From: Haloarcula japonica DSM 6131
GTDB taxonomy: Archaea; Halobacteriota; Halobacteria; Halobacteriales; Haloarculaceae
Length of the DNA stretch: 46,458 bases
Assembly: GCF_000336635.1 (NCBI RefSeq)
Contig: NZ_AOLY01000003.1
Coordinates: forward strand, 1 to 46,458
Reading direction: 5' to 3'
Shown here: positions 1 to 7,722 of the stretch, piece by piece
Position numbering within the stretch: the stretch's first letter is position 1
Layout of the letters: every line of letters starts with the position of its first letter
Program-made: the position numbers and the translations under genes
Notes under the pieces: model-generated
Told to the model about the DNA's origin: nothing
What the model saw: the letters and a program-made list of their open reading frames with translations, nothing else
The model's database searches: none

Positions 1-195
1 GGACCGCCGAACAAGTACGTCCAGACCACGCCGGTCAAGCCGGGGTCCTGTGCCATCGCGACCCTCCACGCCGAGGTGCCCGGTCCCATCAAGCTGGTCG
101 ATCACGCGCTCTCGCGAGTCGCCCGCAAGGGCATGATGGCCGTTATCAACCGCGAAGGGTCGGCAAACCTCGACGTGTTCGAACCGGAGGCCTGA
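1..195 (+). CDS. C-terminal 64 residues of an unrecognised protein
   Basis: Frame 1 is open from the first base to a TGA at 193-195 and is read as the tail of a gene that begins outside the window. The visible tail ends in NREGSANLDVFEPEA. It has ordinary haloarchaeal acidic composition and no membrane segment. I do not recognise the family and assign no function. It reads in the same direction as pcn, 159 bases upstream, and pcn has its own promoter in between. Confidence 0.6.
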   Translation, partial: GPPNKYVQTTPVKPGSCAIATLHAEVPGPIKLVDHALSRVARKGMMAVINREGSANLDVFEPEA

Positions 196-321
196 CCGCT
201 TCGCCGGAGTAACGCTGTGCACTGCCGCTTCGTGTTCTGATCGGTCACTCGATAGCCGGTATCGCTCGTAACCGCTGCCCCGTCCGCGGTCGCTCGCGCG
301 CACGCGGTTTCAATGAGGGAC

Positions 322-328
322 TTTTTAA
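322..328 (+). promoter_or_regulatory. TATA box of pcn
   Basis: TTTTTAA is centred 30 bases before the ATG at 355. That spacing fits a leaderless or nearly leaderless transcript. It also argues against the longer reading frame that starts at 313, because that ATG lies upstream of the TATA box. Confidence 0.7.
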
Positions 329-354
329 TGGATGGGGGCATAGTCCGGTTCAAG

Positions 355-1098
355 ATGTTCAACGCCATCGTGAGCGCAGACACGCTCCAGGCGACTCTCG
401 ACTCTGTGAGCGTGCTGGTGGACGAGTGCAAGATCCACCTCGAAGAAGACGGGCTGGAAATCCGGGCAGTCGACCCGGCAAACGTTGGAATGGTCGACCT
501 GCGGCTCGACGCGGCGGCGTTCGAGTCCTACGAGACTGACGGTGGGCTCATCGGCGTCAACCTCTCCCGGCTCGAAGACATCGCCGGCATGGCCGACGCC
601 GGCCAGCTCGTCCACCTCGATCTGGACGAGGAGACGCGGAAACTCCACATCTCTATCGACGGCCTCGAATACACCCTCGCGCTGATCGACCCCGACTCCA
701 TCCGGCAGGAGCCCGACCTCCCGGATCTGGATCTCTCGGCGAACATCGTCATCGAGGGGAAAGACATCGACCGGTCGGTCACCGCCGCGGACATGGTCAG
801 CGACCATATCGCGCTGGGTGTCGACGCGACTGAGGAGCTGTTCTACGTCGACGCCGAGGGCGACACGGACGACGTCCACCTTGAACTCACCCGCGACGAC
901 CTCATCGATCTCACCCCCGGGGACGCCCACTCGCTGTTCTCGCTGGATTACCTGAAGAACATGAACAAGGCCATCCCGAAAGACGCTGAGGTTGAAATGG
1001 AACTTGGCGAGGAGTTCCCCGTCAAGATGCACTTCAGCTTCGCCGAGGGACAGGGCCGGGTCACCTACATGCTCGCGCCGCGTATCCAGAGCGAATAA
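355..1098 (+). CDS. pcn: DNA polymerase sliding clamp (PCNA)
   Basis: This 247-residue protein is the usual length for an archaeal PCNA subunit. PCNA forms a trimeric ring around DNA and tethers polymerases, FEN1, ligase and other factors. Two clamp folds are joined by an interdomain loop near residues 113-128 ([16 protein letters not shown]). The C-terminus YMLAPRIQ forms the tail that partner proteins normally contact. The start at 355 is preferred over an in-frame ATG at 313 because of the TATA box at 322-328 and because family members begin MFxAIVxA. The alpha/beta hydrolase follows after only 6 bases, so the two may be co-transcribed. Confidence 0.97.
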   Translation: MFNAIVSADTLQATLDSVSVLVDECKIHLEEDGLEIRAVDPANVGMVDLRLDAAAFESYETDGGLIGVNLSRLEDIAGMADAGQLVHLDLDEETRKLHISIDGLEYTLALIDPDSIRQEPDLPDLDLSANIVIEGKDIDRSVTAADMVSDHIALGVDATEELFYVDAEGDTDDVHLELTRDDLIDLTPGDAHSLFSLDYLKNMNKAIPKDAEVEMELGEEFPVKMHFSFAEGQGRVTYMLAPRIQSE

Positions 1099-1104
1099 CG
1101 ACGG

Positions 1105-2001
1105 ATGGGGTCCGCGCCGCCGATCCCAGCCACTGACTGGCTGCCAGACGACTCCGAAACCGAGTCGTTCTCGCTCCCTGACGGACGGCGGCTGGCCTAC
1201 GCTACCTACGGCGATGCCGACGGCTATCCGGTCCTTTTCTGTCACGGCACACCGGGGTCGCACGTCATCGCACGGCTGCTCGCCGAACCGGCCCGCCAAC
1301 ACGGCGTACACCTCATCGCCCCGGACCGTCCGGGTATCGGAAACTCGGAAGACGCTTCCGTCACGCTCGAAGACTGGCCGGACGACGCCGCATACCTTCT
1401 GTCCCATCTCGATATCGACGCGGCCGGTGCCGTCGGTTTCTCCGGCGGCGGTCCGTTCGCGCTGGCCTGCCACCGACTGCCGGAGATAGAGCGAATCGCG
1501 CTGCTGGGCAGCAGCGGCCCGCCGTCAGTCGGCGCAACAGGGCGCGTCCAACAGTTCGTCGGGGCACTGTCCCGACACGCTCCGTGGGCGCTCGGGCGAA
1601 TCTTCCGGCTACAACGGTGGGTCGCTGTCCGCAGGGACCCGTCCTACGCTGTCGGGTTCGTTGCCGAGGAGATACCGGAGACTGACGCTCTGGCGGCCGA
1701 CGAGGTGGCACGAATCGTCCGTGCGGATATGCTCACCGCGATGGCACGCGGTCCGAGCGGAATTATCCGTGAGCAGCGACTGCTCTCACAACCGTGGCCG
1801 TTTACCCTCGAAGACATTTCAGTGCCGGTTAGCGTGTTCCAGGGGCAAAGCGACGCCAACGTTGCCCCGTCGACGGGAACCGCCATCGCACAGCGGCTTC
1901 CAGACGCTTCGTTTGAAGCCGTCGACAGCGACCATCTCGGTACGTTGACAGCTGCCGGCAACGACGCATTGGCCGCCGTACAGCGTCGCACGCGCGTCTG
2001 A
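1105..2001 (+). CDS. alpha/beta hydrolase
   Basis: This 298-residue protein has the alpha/beta hydrolase fold. It shows the oxyanion-hole motif CHGTPGS near residue 46 and a nucleophile elbow GFSGGG with Ser113. Asp250 (SDANV) and His277 (DSDHLG) complete a plausible triad. There is no signal peptide or membrane anchor, so it is probably a cytoplasmic esterase or hydrolase. The substrate cannot be read from the sequence. It starts 6 bases after pcn and probably shares its transcript. I see no functional link to replication. Confidence 0.85.
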   Translation: MGSAPPIPATDWLPDDSETESFSLPDGRRLAYATYGDADGYPVLFCHGTPGSHVIARLLAEPARQHGVHLIAPDRPGIGNSEDASVTLEDWPDDAAYLLSHLDIDAAGAVGFSGGGPFALACHRLPEIERIALLGSSGPPSVGATGRVQQFVGALSRHAPWALGRIFRLQRWVAVRRDPSYAVGFVAEEIPETDALAADEVARIVRADMLTAMARGPSGIIREQRLLSQPWPFTLEDISVPVSVFQGQSDANVAPSTGTAIAQRLPDASFEAVDSDHLGTLTAAGNDALAAVQRRTRV

Positions 2002-2037
2002 CGTAGCGTTTTGTGGGTCGGGTACCAACGGGCCGGT

Positions 2038-2649
2038 ATGGAGAACCTCGGGGACGCGTACAGCGAGCGGCGGTGGGAGGGCCGTGACCCCCGCCGCGTC
2101 GTTGCCGGCGCGACCCTGGGTGCTGTCGGCGCGCTAACGGTGGTCGTCGCGATACTGCTGGTGACGACGCCGCTGTCGGCAGTCGTCGGCGCAACTGAAC
2201 CCCACGCCGCCGAGAAACTCGGCGGGACGCTGGGCGGCCTCGGCATCCCTGCGATGTTCCTGAGCGTCGTCGCCGTACTTCCGTCGAGCCGCCGGGAGCA
2301 GGGCGGTGTCGGCGTCGGCGCGTTCCTCTGTCTTGTCGGTGTGGGGCTGTTTCAAACGGCGTATCCCTACAACTGGACCGTCGGTGCGCAGACGCTGGCG
2401 TTCGAGACGACGATGGCGTACTTCATCGGGACGTGCGTGGCGTTCTGGTTCGTCTTCACGGCGATGGCGAGCTTCCGACGACGGAACAACCCACACGGCA
2501 CGGTGAAACTCGAGATTTCACACAAAGGCGAAACCAAGACCGTCGAAGTGTCCCCCAAGGAATACAGGCGCTACACGCAGGCGGTTCGCGGCGACGGCGG
2601 CACGACCGACGAGGTTATTCAGGAACTGGAGTCACGAATCGAAGACTGA
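2038..2649 (+). CDS. four-helix membrane protein with YPxNWT motif
   Basis: This is a 203-residue protein with about four membrane segments (roughly residues 22-43, 64-82, 92-108, 124-146) and a charged cytoplasmic tail of about 55 residues. The start is the ATG at 2038, since the frame opens earlier only through a TTG at 2011. YPYNWT lies between helices 3 and 4. A very similar module with YPSNWT forms the N-terminus of the DUF1508-repeat protein at 24258, so the two look like members of one haloarchaeal family (probably the DUF7139 group, from memory). Function unknown. Confidence 0.75.
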   Translation: MENLGDAYSERRWEGRDPRRVVAGATLGAVGALTVVVAILLVTTPLSAVVGATEPHAAEKLGGTLGGLGIPAMFLSVVAVLPSSRREQGGVGVGAFLCLVGVGLFQTAYPYNWTVGAQTLAFETTMAYFIGTCVAFWFVFTAMASFRRRNNPHGTVKLEISHKGETKTVEVSPKEYRRYTQAVRGDGGTTDEVIQELESRIED

Positions 2650-2662
2650 GCGTCCCTGAGCG

Positions 2663-3622
2663 CTACTCGGCGGCCGTCGTTTCGTTGCCGCGCTGGTTCG
2701 ACTCCGGCGTCGAGTCGCGCTCAGTTTCATCGATCCCCGTTGTCTCACCGTCGGTCTCCTCGTCGTCGGTATCGGCGCTGTCCTCCTCCGCATCAGCAGC
2801 TTCGTCTTCCGCGCCGTCACCGCCGACTTCCTCCACCGCAACGTCCTTCCCGGCAACCCCGCTCTCCGAGATGACCGGCAGGAGGTTGTAGCCGCCGTTG
2901 CCTTTCTTGACGACGTTGATGTCGAAGACAAACTCAACCGATTCACCAGCAACGACTTCGAACGGCTTGGTGAGCTGGAGCTTCCCGCTGGGAATCTTCA
3001 CGTCGACCGACTCACCGCCGACGACCCCGTCGACGGATTCGGCGTACAGTTCGATCTTGCTGTAGCGGCCCGCTTCGAGTTCACCGTCGAGGACGCCGAT
3101 GGCTTTGTCCCCGACGACTTCAGTGAGGTCGACAGTTGCGCCGTCGAGGTCGCGAACCTCGAAGCCGCCGTCGGCTTCCTCGTTCTCTCCCTCGTCTTCG
3201 CCCTCAGCCGCGGTGTCGTCGTCCGCTGTCTCGGTCGGTTCGACCGTCTCCGTTCCAGTAGGCTCGGCCGTCTCCGTCTCAGTTACGTCGGCCGTGGCCG
3301 TTTCCGTCGATTCGGTTTCAGTCACGTCGTCGGTTTCGTCCGTCTCCTCGCTGTCTTTCGCGTGGAAGATGCGAGCCTTGGAGAACGATACGTCGAGCGA
3401 ATCGAAGTCGCCGATAGCCGCGGGCTGGTCGCTGATCAGTAGCCGGAACGTCCCAACCGTTCCTCCGTCGTTCGTCATCGTGTCCTCGTCAGTGGAGCTG
3501 CCGTCACTGGTTTCGTCACCGCTGGTCCCGTCAGATTCGCCGGAATCGCTCGACCCAGAACAGCCGGCGAGGAGACCGACACTGACGCCAGCGCCTGTCG
3601 CGATGAACCGTCGCCGTCTCAT
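2663..3622 (-). CDS. DUF4382 lipoprotein with acidic/Thr-rich insert
   Basis: This 319-residue protein starts MRRRRF and continues into a hydrophobic stretch ending LLAGC. That is a Tat-type signal with a lipobox, so it is probably a lipid-anchored cell-surface protein. A DUF4382 domain begins near residue 55 (GTFRLLISDQPAAIGDF) and continues after residue 150 (DLDGATVDLTEVVGDKA). Between the halves lies an insert of roughly 55 residues made almost only of T, E, D and A. The C-terminal 60 residues are also acidic. DUF4382 proteins are surface proteins of unknown role. The gene is divergent from hjc. A weak TATA (GCATATAC, 3711-3718) would leave an untranslated leader of about 65 bases. Confidence 0.85.
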   Translation of the reverse strand: MRRRRFIATGAGVSVGLLAGCSGSSDSGESDGTSGDETSDGSSTDEDTMTNDGGTVGTFRLLISDQPAAIGDFDSLDVSFSKARIFHAKDSEETDETDDVTETESTETATADVTETETAEPTGTETVEPTETADDDTAAEGEDEGENEEADGGFEVRDLDGATVDLTEVVGDKAIGVLDGELEAGRYSKIELYAESVDGVVGGESVDVKIPSGKLQLTKPFEVVAGESVEFVFDINVVKKGNGGYNLLPVISESGVAGKDVAVEEVGGDGAEDEAADAEEDSADTDDEETDGETTGIDETERDSTPESNQRGNETTAAE

Positions 3623-3749
3623 TGGCTACATCCCGTGCTGTGGGTCGCCGTCGATACCGTCGTTGCTGTTGCGTACGTAGTCATTCCATGATGTGGGATG
3701 GTGTTAGCCCGTATATGCCCCGCGATAGATCAAACCGGTGTGCGCTTCG

Positions 3750-3790
3750 CTGAACGGAATGAACGGTCTGGCTGTATCTGAACGGTTTTA
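3750..3790 (+). promoter_or_regulatory. hjc promoter with three GAACGG repeats
   Basis: TTTTA at 3786-3790 lies 27 bases before the hjc ATG. Upstream are three direct copies of GAACGG at 3752-3757, 3761-3766 and 3780-3785, and the last abuts the TATA box. The 17-mer CTGAACGGAATGAACGG (3750-3766) recurs with one mismatch upstream of the secreted acidic protein gene on the other strand (10092-10108). Confidence 0.6.
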
Positions 3791-3814
3791 CCCCCGTCGC
3801 TCCACGTCCTGATA

Positions 3815-4333
3815 ATGGCAAACTCGAACGCGAAGGGCGACCGCCGCGAGCGCGAACTGGTCAACGCACTCGACGGGGCGGGCTTTGCGGTGATGCGCGC
3901 GCCGGCGAGCGGCAGCGCGACCGAGCGGGAACTGCCGGACGTGCTCTCGGGCGACGGCGAGACATTCTACGCTATCGAAGCGAAATCCAGCGCCGGCGAC
4001 CCCATCTATCTCACCGGCGAGGAGGTCGAGGCACTGCTGTTTTTCGCCCGGAACTTCGGCGCGAAACCGCGTATCGGTGTCCGGTTCGACCGCGAGGACT
4101 GGTACTTCTTCCACCCGGCGGACCTCCACACGACCGACGGCGGCAACTATCGCGTCAAGAAGGAAAAAGCCCTCTCCGACGGAACGGACTTCGATGAGTT
4201 CGTCGGTAACTCCGAGAAGGTCACGCTGGATGAAGTGGGCGACGACGGCCCGGACCAGAGCGTACTGGACGTGCTGTCAGCCTTCGAACGCGGCGACCTC
4301 GACAGGGAGGAAGCCGCAGCGATGCTGGAGTAG
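3815..4333 (+). CDS. hjc: Holliday junction resolvase Hjc
   Basis: This 172-residue PD-(D/E)XK nuclease belongs to the archaeal Hjc family, which cuts four-way DNA junctions as a dimer. It shows the N-terminal [10 protein letters not shown] motif (Glu12 or Glu14 as metal ligand), RAPASGS near residue 28, Asp42 (LPDVLSG) and Glu55-x-Lys57 (IEAKSS). The first 130 residues cover the usual Hjc length. The last 40 form an acidic extension that includes a short helical segment. The start is fixed by the TATA box 27 bases upstream. The SWIM gene converges on it 18 bases downstream. Confidence 0.95.
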   Translation: MANSNAKGDRRERELVNALDGAGFAVMRAPASGSATERELPDVLSGDGETFYAIEAKSSAGDPIYLTGEEVEALLFFARNFGAKPRIGVRFDREDWYFFHPADLHTTDGGNYRVKKEKALSDGTDFDEFVGNSEKVTLDEVGDDGPDQSVLDVLSAFERGDLDREEAAAMLE

Positions 4334-4351
4334 CGGTTCGCAGGCGCTCGA

Positions 4352-4999
4352 TTACTGGTTCTTACTGTCGACCAGTTCGGCGTCCTCGGCGCGACGGAGT
4401 CGCGACAGGGGAAAGGCGTATTCTCGCGGCTCAGTTGCGCTGACAGCATCCGAGAGATACGTCGCCAGCACCACGAGGTCGTCCGCCGGGTAGCCGTCGT
4501 TGGTGTCGTAGTCGGCGACCGTCTCGTCGGTCGCCTCGATGGTCCAGTCGGCGGCCGACGTGTCGGTGACAGCCGTAACGACGAGTCTGTCGTCCGTCTC
4601 GCGGTCCCGCACGATGTCGCCGGCTTCCAGTCGGCAGTGGCTACAGAGGTGGGGCGTCCGTGCGTCCGCTGCGGCGAAGGTAACGGTCCCACAGGCGTCA
4701 CAGACCGCCCGTTCCTTGCCGGGCGGTGCGACCCGCCGCGCGGTGATTTCGATGGCGACGCGCCGGAGGTGTTTGCAGCGCTCGCCGCGGATGCGGTTGT
4801 CGGGACAGGAGCAGGTGTGCTGTGCGATGTCGACGAGATACGTGCTGTCGCTCTCCGTCGTCACGGCGTACGTACTGCCCGCTCGTGGGCGAACGGCCAT
4901 GCGCTCGGTCCAGGCGCGGGCGGCCCGGTCCGGGAGGGAACGGAGGTCCGGTGCAAGTGCGGTACTCTGCCGGTCGGCTGTTGGCTCGATGAGCGTCAT
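4352..4999 (-). CDS. SWIM zinc-finger protein
   Basis: This 215-residue protein carries a SWIM motif, C63-x-C65-x9-C75-x-H77 (HTCSCPDNRIRGERCKH). It is followed by a zinc ribbon, C100-x2-C103-x15-C119-x2-C122. SWIM domains bind DNA or mediate protein contacts. In haloarchaea such stand-alone proteins are common and uncharacterised. The start is the ATG at 4999; the frame extends to a TTG at 5026 but without better support. It converges on hjc, which may be coincidence, although SWIM proteins in other lineages have been linked to recombination. Confidence 0.8.
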   Translation of the reverse strand: MTLIEPTADRQSTALAPDLRSLPDRAARAWTERMAVRPRAGSTYAVTTESDSTYLVDIAQHTCSCPDNRIRGERCKHLRRVAIEITARRVAPPGKERAVCDACGTVTFAAADARTPHLCSHCRLEAGDIVRDRETDDRLVVTAVTDTSAADWTIEATDETVADYDTNDGYPADDLVVLATYLSDAVSATEPREYAFPLSRLRRAEDAELVDSKNQ

Positions 5000-5128
5000 A
5001 GATGCGGACGCGGCTGTATTTTCCAATGCGTCCAGTTGAAACGTAGGTGCTACACGATCCTAAATGGCTCGGCCAGCGGGCTCCAACGCTTCGATACCCT
5101 TTTTGCCGGCCCTGTGAAATCGCAGAGC

Positions 5129-5338
5129 ATGGATATCGAGCGGGAGACGCTCCTGCAAATCGTCATCTCGGCGGTCGCCGTCGTGCTGTTCGTCGGCGCG
5201 ACTGTTACAGCCTCACAGATGTATCTGAGTGGGTCAACCGTAGAGGCAACGGGCGGCTACGCACTCATCGGCGCAATCGGGCTGTTCGTCGTGTTTATGA
5301 CGGCTGCCGGCCTCTGGCTTGAACGCCAGCAGTTCTAG
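5129..5338 (+). CDS. small two-helix membrane protein
   Basis: This 69-residue protein has two hydrophobic helices, about residues 9-29 and 42-62, and ends WLERQQF. The ATG at 5129 is the natural start, since upstream in-frame sequence lies antisense to the SWIM gene. A weak T-rich box (CCCTTTTTGC, 5098-5107) lies about 27 bases before it. Its stop overlaps the end of the convergent priL gene by 4 bases. It resembles conserved small haloarchaeal membrane proteins of unknown function. Confidence 0.7.
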   Translation: MDIERETLLQIVISAVAVVLFVGATVTASQMYLSGSTVEATGGYALIGAIGLFVVFMTAAGLWLERQQF

Positions 5339-6411
5339 GCGTCAGCCTCTTCATCGCCCTCGTCCTCGCGCCAGTCGACCAGTTCCTCCTCGTCGGTATC
5401 GTCTAACTTCTGCTCGTAGTAGCCCATCGGGTGAGAAATCGTCTCACAGAGGTCGTCCATGTTGACACAGTCGCCGTAGGACTGCATGGTCGAACACGCC
5501 GGCGTCGAGTACTCCGTCGGGCTGGTATCCCCGCGGATATGGTCGACCTGATAGCGGGTGGCTTCCTCGCCGAAACCGGGATTGACCTGGAACAGGTCGA
5601 CGATCTCGTCCGTCGTCATCCCGATGCCGACGAGGAAGGTCGCGATGGCGAACCGGGAGTGGTGTTCGAGGTGCTCACCCTTCTGGACTTGGTCGAGGAG
5701 GGACTTCATGCAGGGCGGGAACAGTTCCGGGACGACAGTGTCGATCTCGCGGGTAAGTTCCAGTTCCGAGAGCACTTCCTCTAAGCGGTCGACCTCCTCA
5801 GTCAGTTCGTCGGCGATAGCGTCGGGGACGGTGAACGGCAGGCCGTCGGTGACCCGGTGACGGATCGCCTGCTTCAACAGGACGTTCAGTTCCTCGGCGG
5901 TGACCCTGACCTCGCCGTCGGCCAGTGGCCGATTGACCAGCCGCCAGGAATCGCCCCGCTGGTCGGCCGCCAAGTCGAGATACGCACCGACCTCGACGCG
6001 GTAGCCATCGCCAGTGTCTCTGACAGCGCTCGCGAGGTCGAACTCCGCGAGCAGTTCCGTGCGGTCAAGCGTCTCGCGCTGGGTCGATTTCAGCTCCGTC
6101 GTCGTTTCGAACTCCTCGGTGAACCGGTCGTATGCTGCCTCGGCCTCCGCCTGCGCGTACTTCCGGGTACAGATGTGTACGTCGACGAGCGACACCAGTA
6201 CGCGGGCGACCGGGTACGACAGCAGTTCGACGCGGGTCCGTCGGTGTGGCTCCCCAACAGTCCCGTCCGTGATTGCTGACTCGACCCGCTCCAGCGCGCG
6301 CGCCGTGACCGTCTCGTCCGTGGCGACGATTTCGCCCAAGTCCACCGCCGCGGCTTCGACGGCCTCCCGCGACCGCGCCAGAAAGGGGTAGCGTGCGTGG
6401 AGCGGTTCCAT
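5335..6411 (-). CDS. priL: DNA primase large subunit PriL
   Basis: This 358-residue protein is the regulatory subunit of the archaeal/eukaryotic-type primase, which with PriS makes RNA primers. The C-terminal half holds the four cysteines that bind the 4Fe-4S cluster: about C234 (PPCMKSLL), C306 (PACSTMQ), C315 (YGDC) and C322 (MDDLC). The N-terminal alpha-helical domain that contacts PriS occupies the first 200 residues. The frame extends 122 codons upstream, but the ATG at 6411 matches the family start MEPLHARYPF and lies 29 bases after a TATA box. priS is not adjacent here. Confidence 0.95.
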   Translation of the reverse strand: MEPLHARYPFLARSREAVEAAAVDLGEIVATDETVTARALERVESAITDGTVGEPHRRTRVELLSYPVARVLVSLVDVHICTRKYAQAEAEAAYDRFTEEFETTTELKSTQRETLDRTELLAEFDLASAVRDTGDGYRVEVGAYLDLAADQRGDSWRLVNRPLADGEVRVTAEELNVLLKQAIRHRVTDGLPFTVPDAIADELTEEVDRLEEVLSELELTREIDTVVPELFPPCMKSLLDQVQKGEHLEHHSRFAIATFLVGIGMTTDEIVDLFQVNPGFGEEATRYQVDHIRGDTSPTEYSTPACSTMQSYGDCVNMDDLCETISHPMGYYEQKLDDTDEEELVDWREDEGDEEADA

Positions 6412-6434
6412 TGCCACCACCTTTCGGATGGGAG

Positions 6435-6446
6435 CGAATAAAATTG
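6435..6446 (-). promoter_or_regulatory. TATA box of priL
   Basis: On the minus strand CAATTTTATTCG is centred 29 bases before the priL ATG. This supports a leaderless start at 6411. The rest of 6447-6688 shows no gene I can support, only an isolated AT-rich stretch near 6501-6511. Confidence 0.65.
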
Positions 6447-6688
6447 CCGTCACCGGGACGGTCGGTGTCGGATTCCCGACAGCGAAGGTAGAGTGTGGGG
6501 CTATACATATAGAGGTGGCCCGGTGGCGAGTGAATACAGCTAGTAGATAGACGGATGCACGCCACACGCTATTGCTGAAGTGTGGTAAGGACGCGCGGGT
6601 CGGCGACGGCACCCGGTCCGGTCGGGCAACTGGGCCGGTGCGGTCATTCGCGACGAGGTAACTGCCAAACGACACACGGAACACACCG

Positions 6689-6841
6689 ATGACGGACGAG
6701 CACGACACCAATTCACAAGAGGGCATCAGAGCGACGTTCGAAGAGTACGACGTCGGCGTGGATACGGTCGCCCACATCGGCGACCCCGAGAACCAGTCTG
6801 CGTGGATTCAGTCGACAGTCTTCGTCGACGTAACCGAGTAG
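6689..6841 (+). CDS. small acidic protein with C-terminal AWIQS motif
   Basis: This is a 50-residue reading frame starting ATG ACG GAC GAG and ending VDVTE-TAG. The C-terminal segment SAWIQSTVFVDV resembles short haloarchaeal proteins that end in (A/E)WIQS plus a few residues (the DUF7331-type group, from memory). It has no membrane segment or cysteines. Codon use and acidity match its neighbours. I see no strong TATA box. Function unknown. Confidence 0.6.
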   Translation: MTDEHDTNSQEGIRATFEEYDVGVDTVAHIGDPENQSAWIQSTVFVDVTE

Positions 6842-6978
6842 GACCAGTCGACGGTCGGCGACACCAACGAGGCCAGCGGTTTTGCGTCTGTATGGCGGAA
6901 GTACCCTCCACCCAGTCAGTCGGTCGCGGTTGGCAACCCGTTTACCGGGAGATGGAAACCAGTGTTTTGCGCCGCCGC

Positions 6979-7434
6979 TCAGAGGGAGCGCTGTACCGTT
7001 TCCGTAGCGCTCCGGACCACAGTCTCGGACGGGACATCGTCGGTTACGGTGGTTCCGGCCCCGACGACGGCGTTTTCGCCGACCGTGACGCCCGGAAGGA
7101 CGACCGCACCAGCGCCGACGAAAGCCCCGTTCTCGATGACAATCTCGTCGAACGTGTCGTTCTGGAACTCCATGCCCGTCTCGGAGAGGTCGTGGGTTAC
7201 GCCGACGATAGAGGCGTTGGGCCCGATCTGGACGGACTCGCCGACCGTTGCGTTCTCGACGTAGACGTTTGCGTTGATATCAGTCGGCCCGTGGATGGTC
7301 GCCTTCTTGATCGAGGCCCCCTCGTAAATCTGGACGCCGTCCTCTATCTCGGCGTCGTGGATCGTTACGTATTCTCGAATCTCGACGGTTCCCAGCGTCG
7401 CATTCTCGAGCTTCGCGGTCTCGTGGACAGCCAT
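6979..7434 (-). CDS. left-handed beta-helix (hexapeptide) acyltransferase-like protein
   Basis: This 151-residue protein is built almost entirely from hexapeptide repeats of the form (I/V)xxxxx, such as TLGTVEI, ASIVGVTHDL, AVVLPGVTVGENAVVGAGTTV. Such repeats fold as a left-handed parallel beta helix. The GENAVVGAGTTVTDDVP end is typical of sugar O-acetyltransferases, which work as trimers at the sugar-nucleotide or capsule level. A catalytic His is possible in GVTHDLSE but the acceptor cannot be told. The gene stands alone with its own TATA box. Confidence 0.85.
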   Translation of the reverse strand: MAVHETAKLENATLGTVEIREYVTIHDAEIEDGVQIYEGASIKKATIHGPTDINANVYVENATVGESVQIGPNASIVGVTHDLSETGMEFQNDTFDEIVIENGAFVGAGAVVLPGVTVGENAVVGAGTTVTDDVPSETVVRSATETVQRSL

Positions 7435-7454
7435 ACTCGGACGTCAGCGCCGAC

Positions 7455-7465
7455 GGTAATTATCG
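7455..7465 (-). promoter_or_regulatory. TATA box of the beta-helix transferase gene
   Basis: CGATAATTACC on the minus strand is centred 26 bases before the ATG at 7434. This fits leaderless transcription. Confidence 0.55.
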
Positions 7466-7622
7466 TGGTGTCGAAAGCTGGTGTTTGAATCCTGAGTCGA
7501 TTCAAGAAGGTTACCAGCACGGTTATCACGTGGCAGTCTCGTCGACGTTGTAGTCTGGAGACCGCTCGCTCCGCTCGAACCACTCTGTGTCCTCCACGGG
7601 TCGCTTCGCTCCCCGTTCCGGT

Positions 7623-7722
7623 GCGAGATTCTTCGCTCCGCTCAGAATCTCGCTACTGCTCGCGGTTCCCTTCGGTCACCGCTGCGCGTCTGGCGGGCCG
7701 CTTCCTGCGGTCGCGCCCCGCC
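7623..7722. repeat. cluster of GC-rich hairpins just after ahcY
   Basis: Three inverted repeats follow one another up to the last base before the ahcY stop. GCGAGATTCT (7623-7632) pairs perfectly with AGAATCTCGC (7644-7653) around an 11-base loop. GCGGT (7662-7666) pairs with ACCGC (7678-7682). GGCGGG-CCGC (7692-7701) pairs with GCGG (7707-7710) and CCCGCC (7717-7722). The loops carry TCGCTCCGCT-like sequence, and 7561-7620 is similar but less well paired. It may be a terminator or a REP-like element. Confidence 0.6.

Noticed and set aside
325..1473. A 382-residue frame on the minus strand across pcn and the hydrolase gene
   Set aside because: It is antisense to two clearly identified genes. 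Its composition is that of a complementary-frame shadow, frequent in GC-rich haloarchaeal DNA.
5412..5784. Frames opposite priL that could encode short proteins
   Set aside because: They are complement shadows of priL, with no start signal and no conserved motif.
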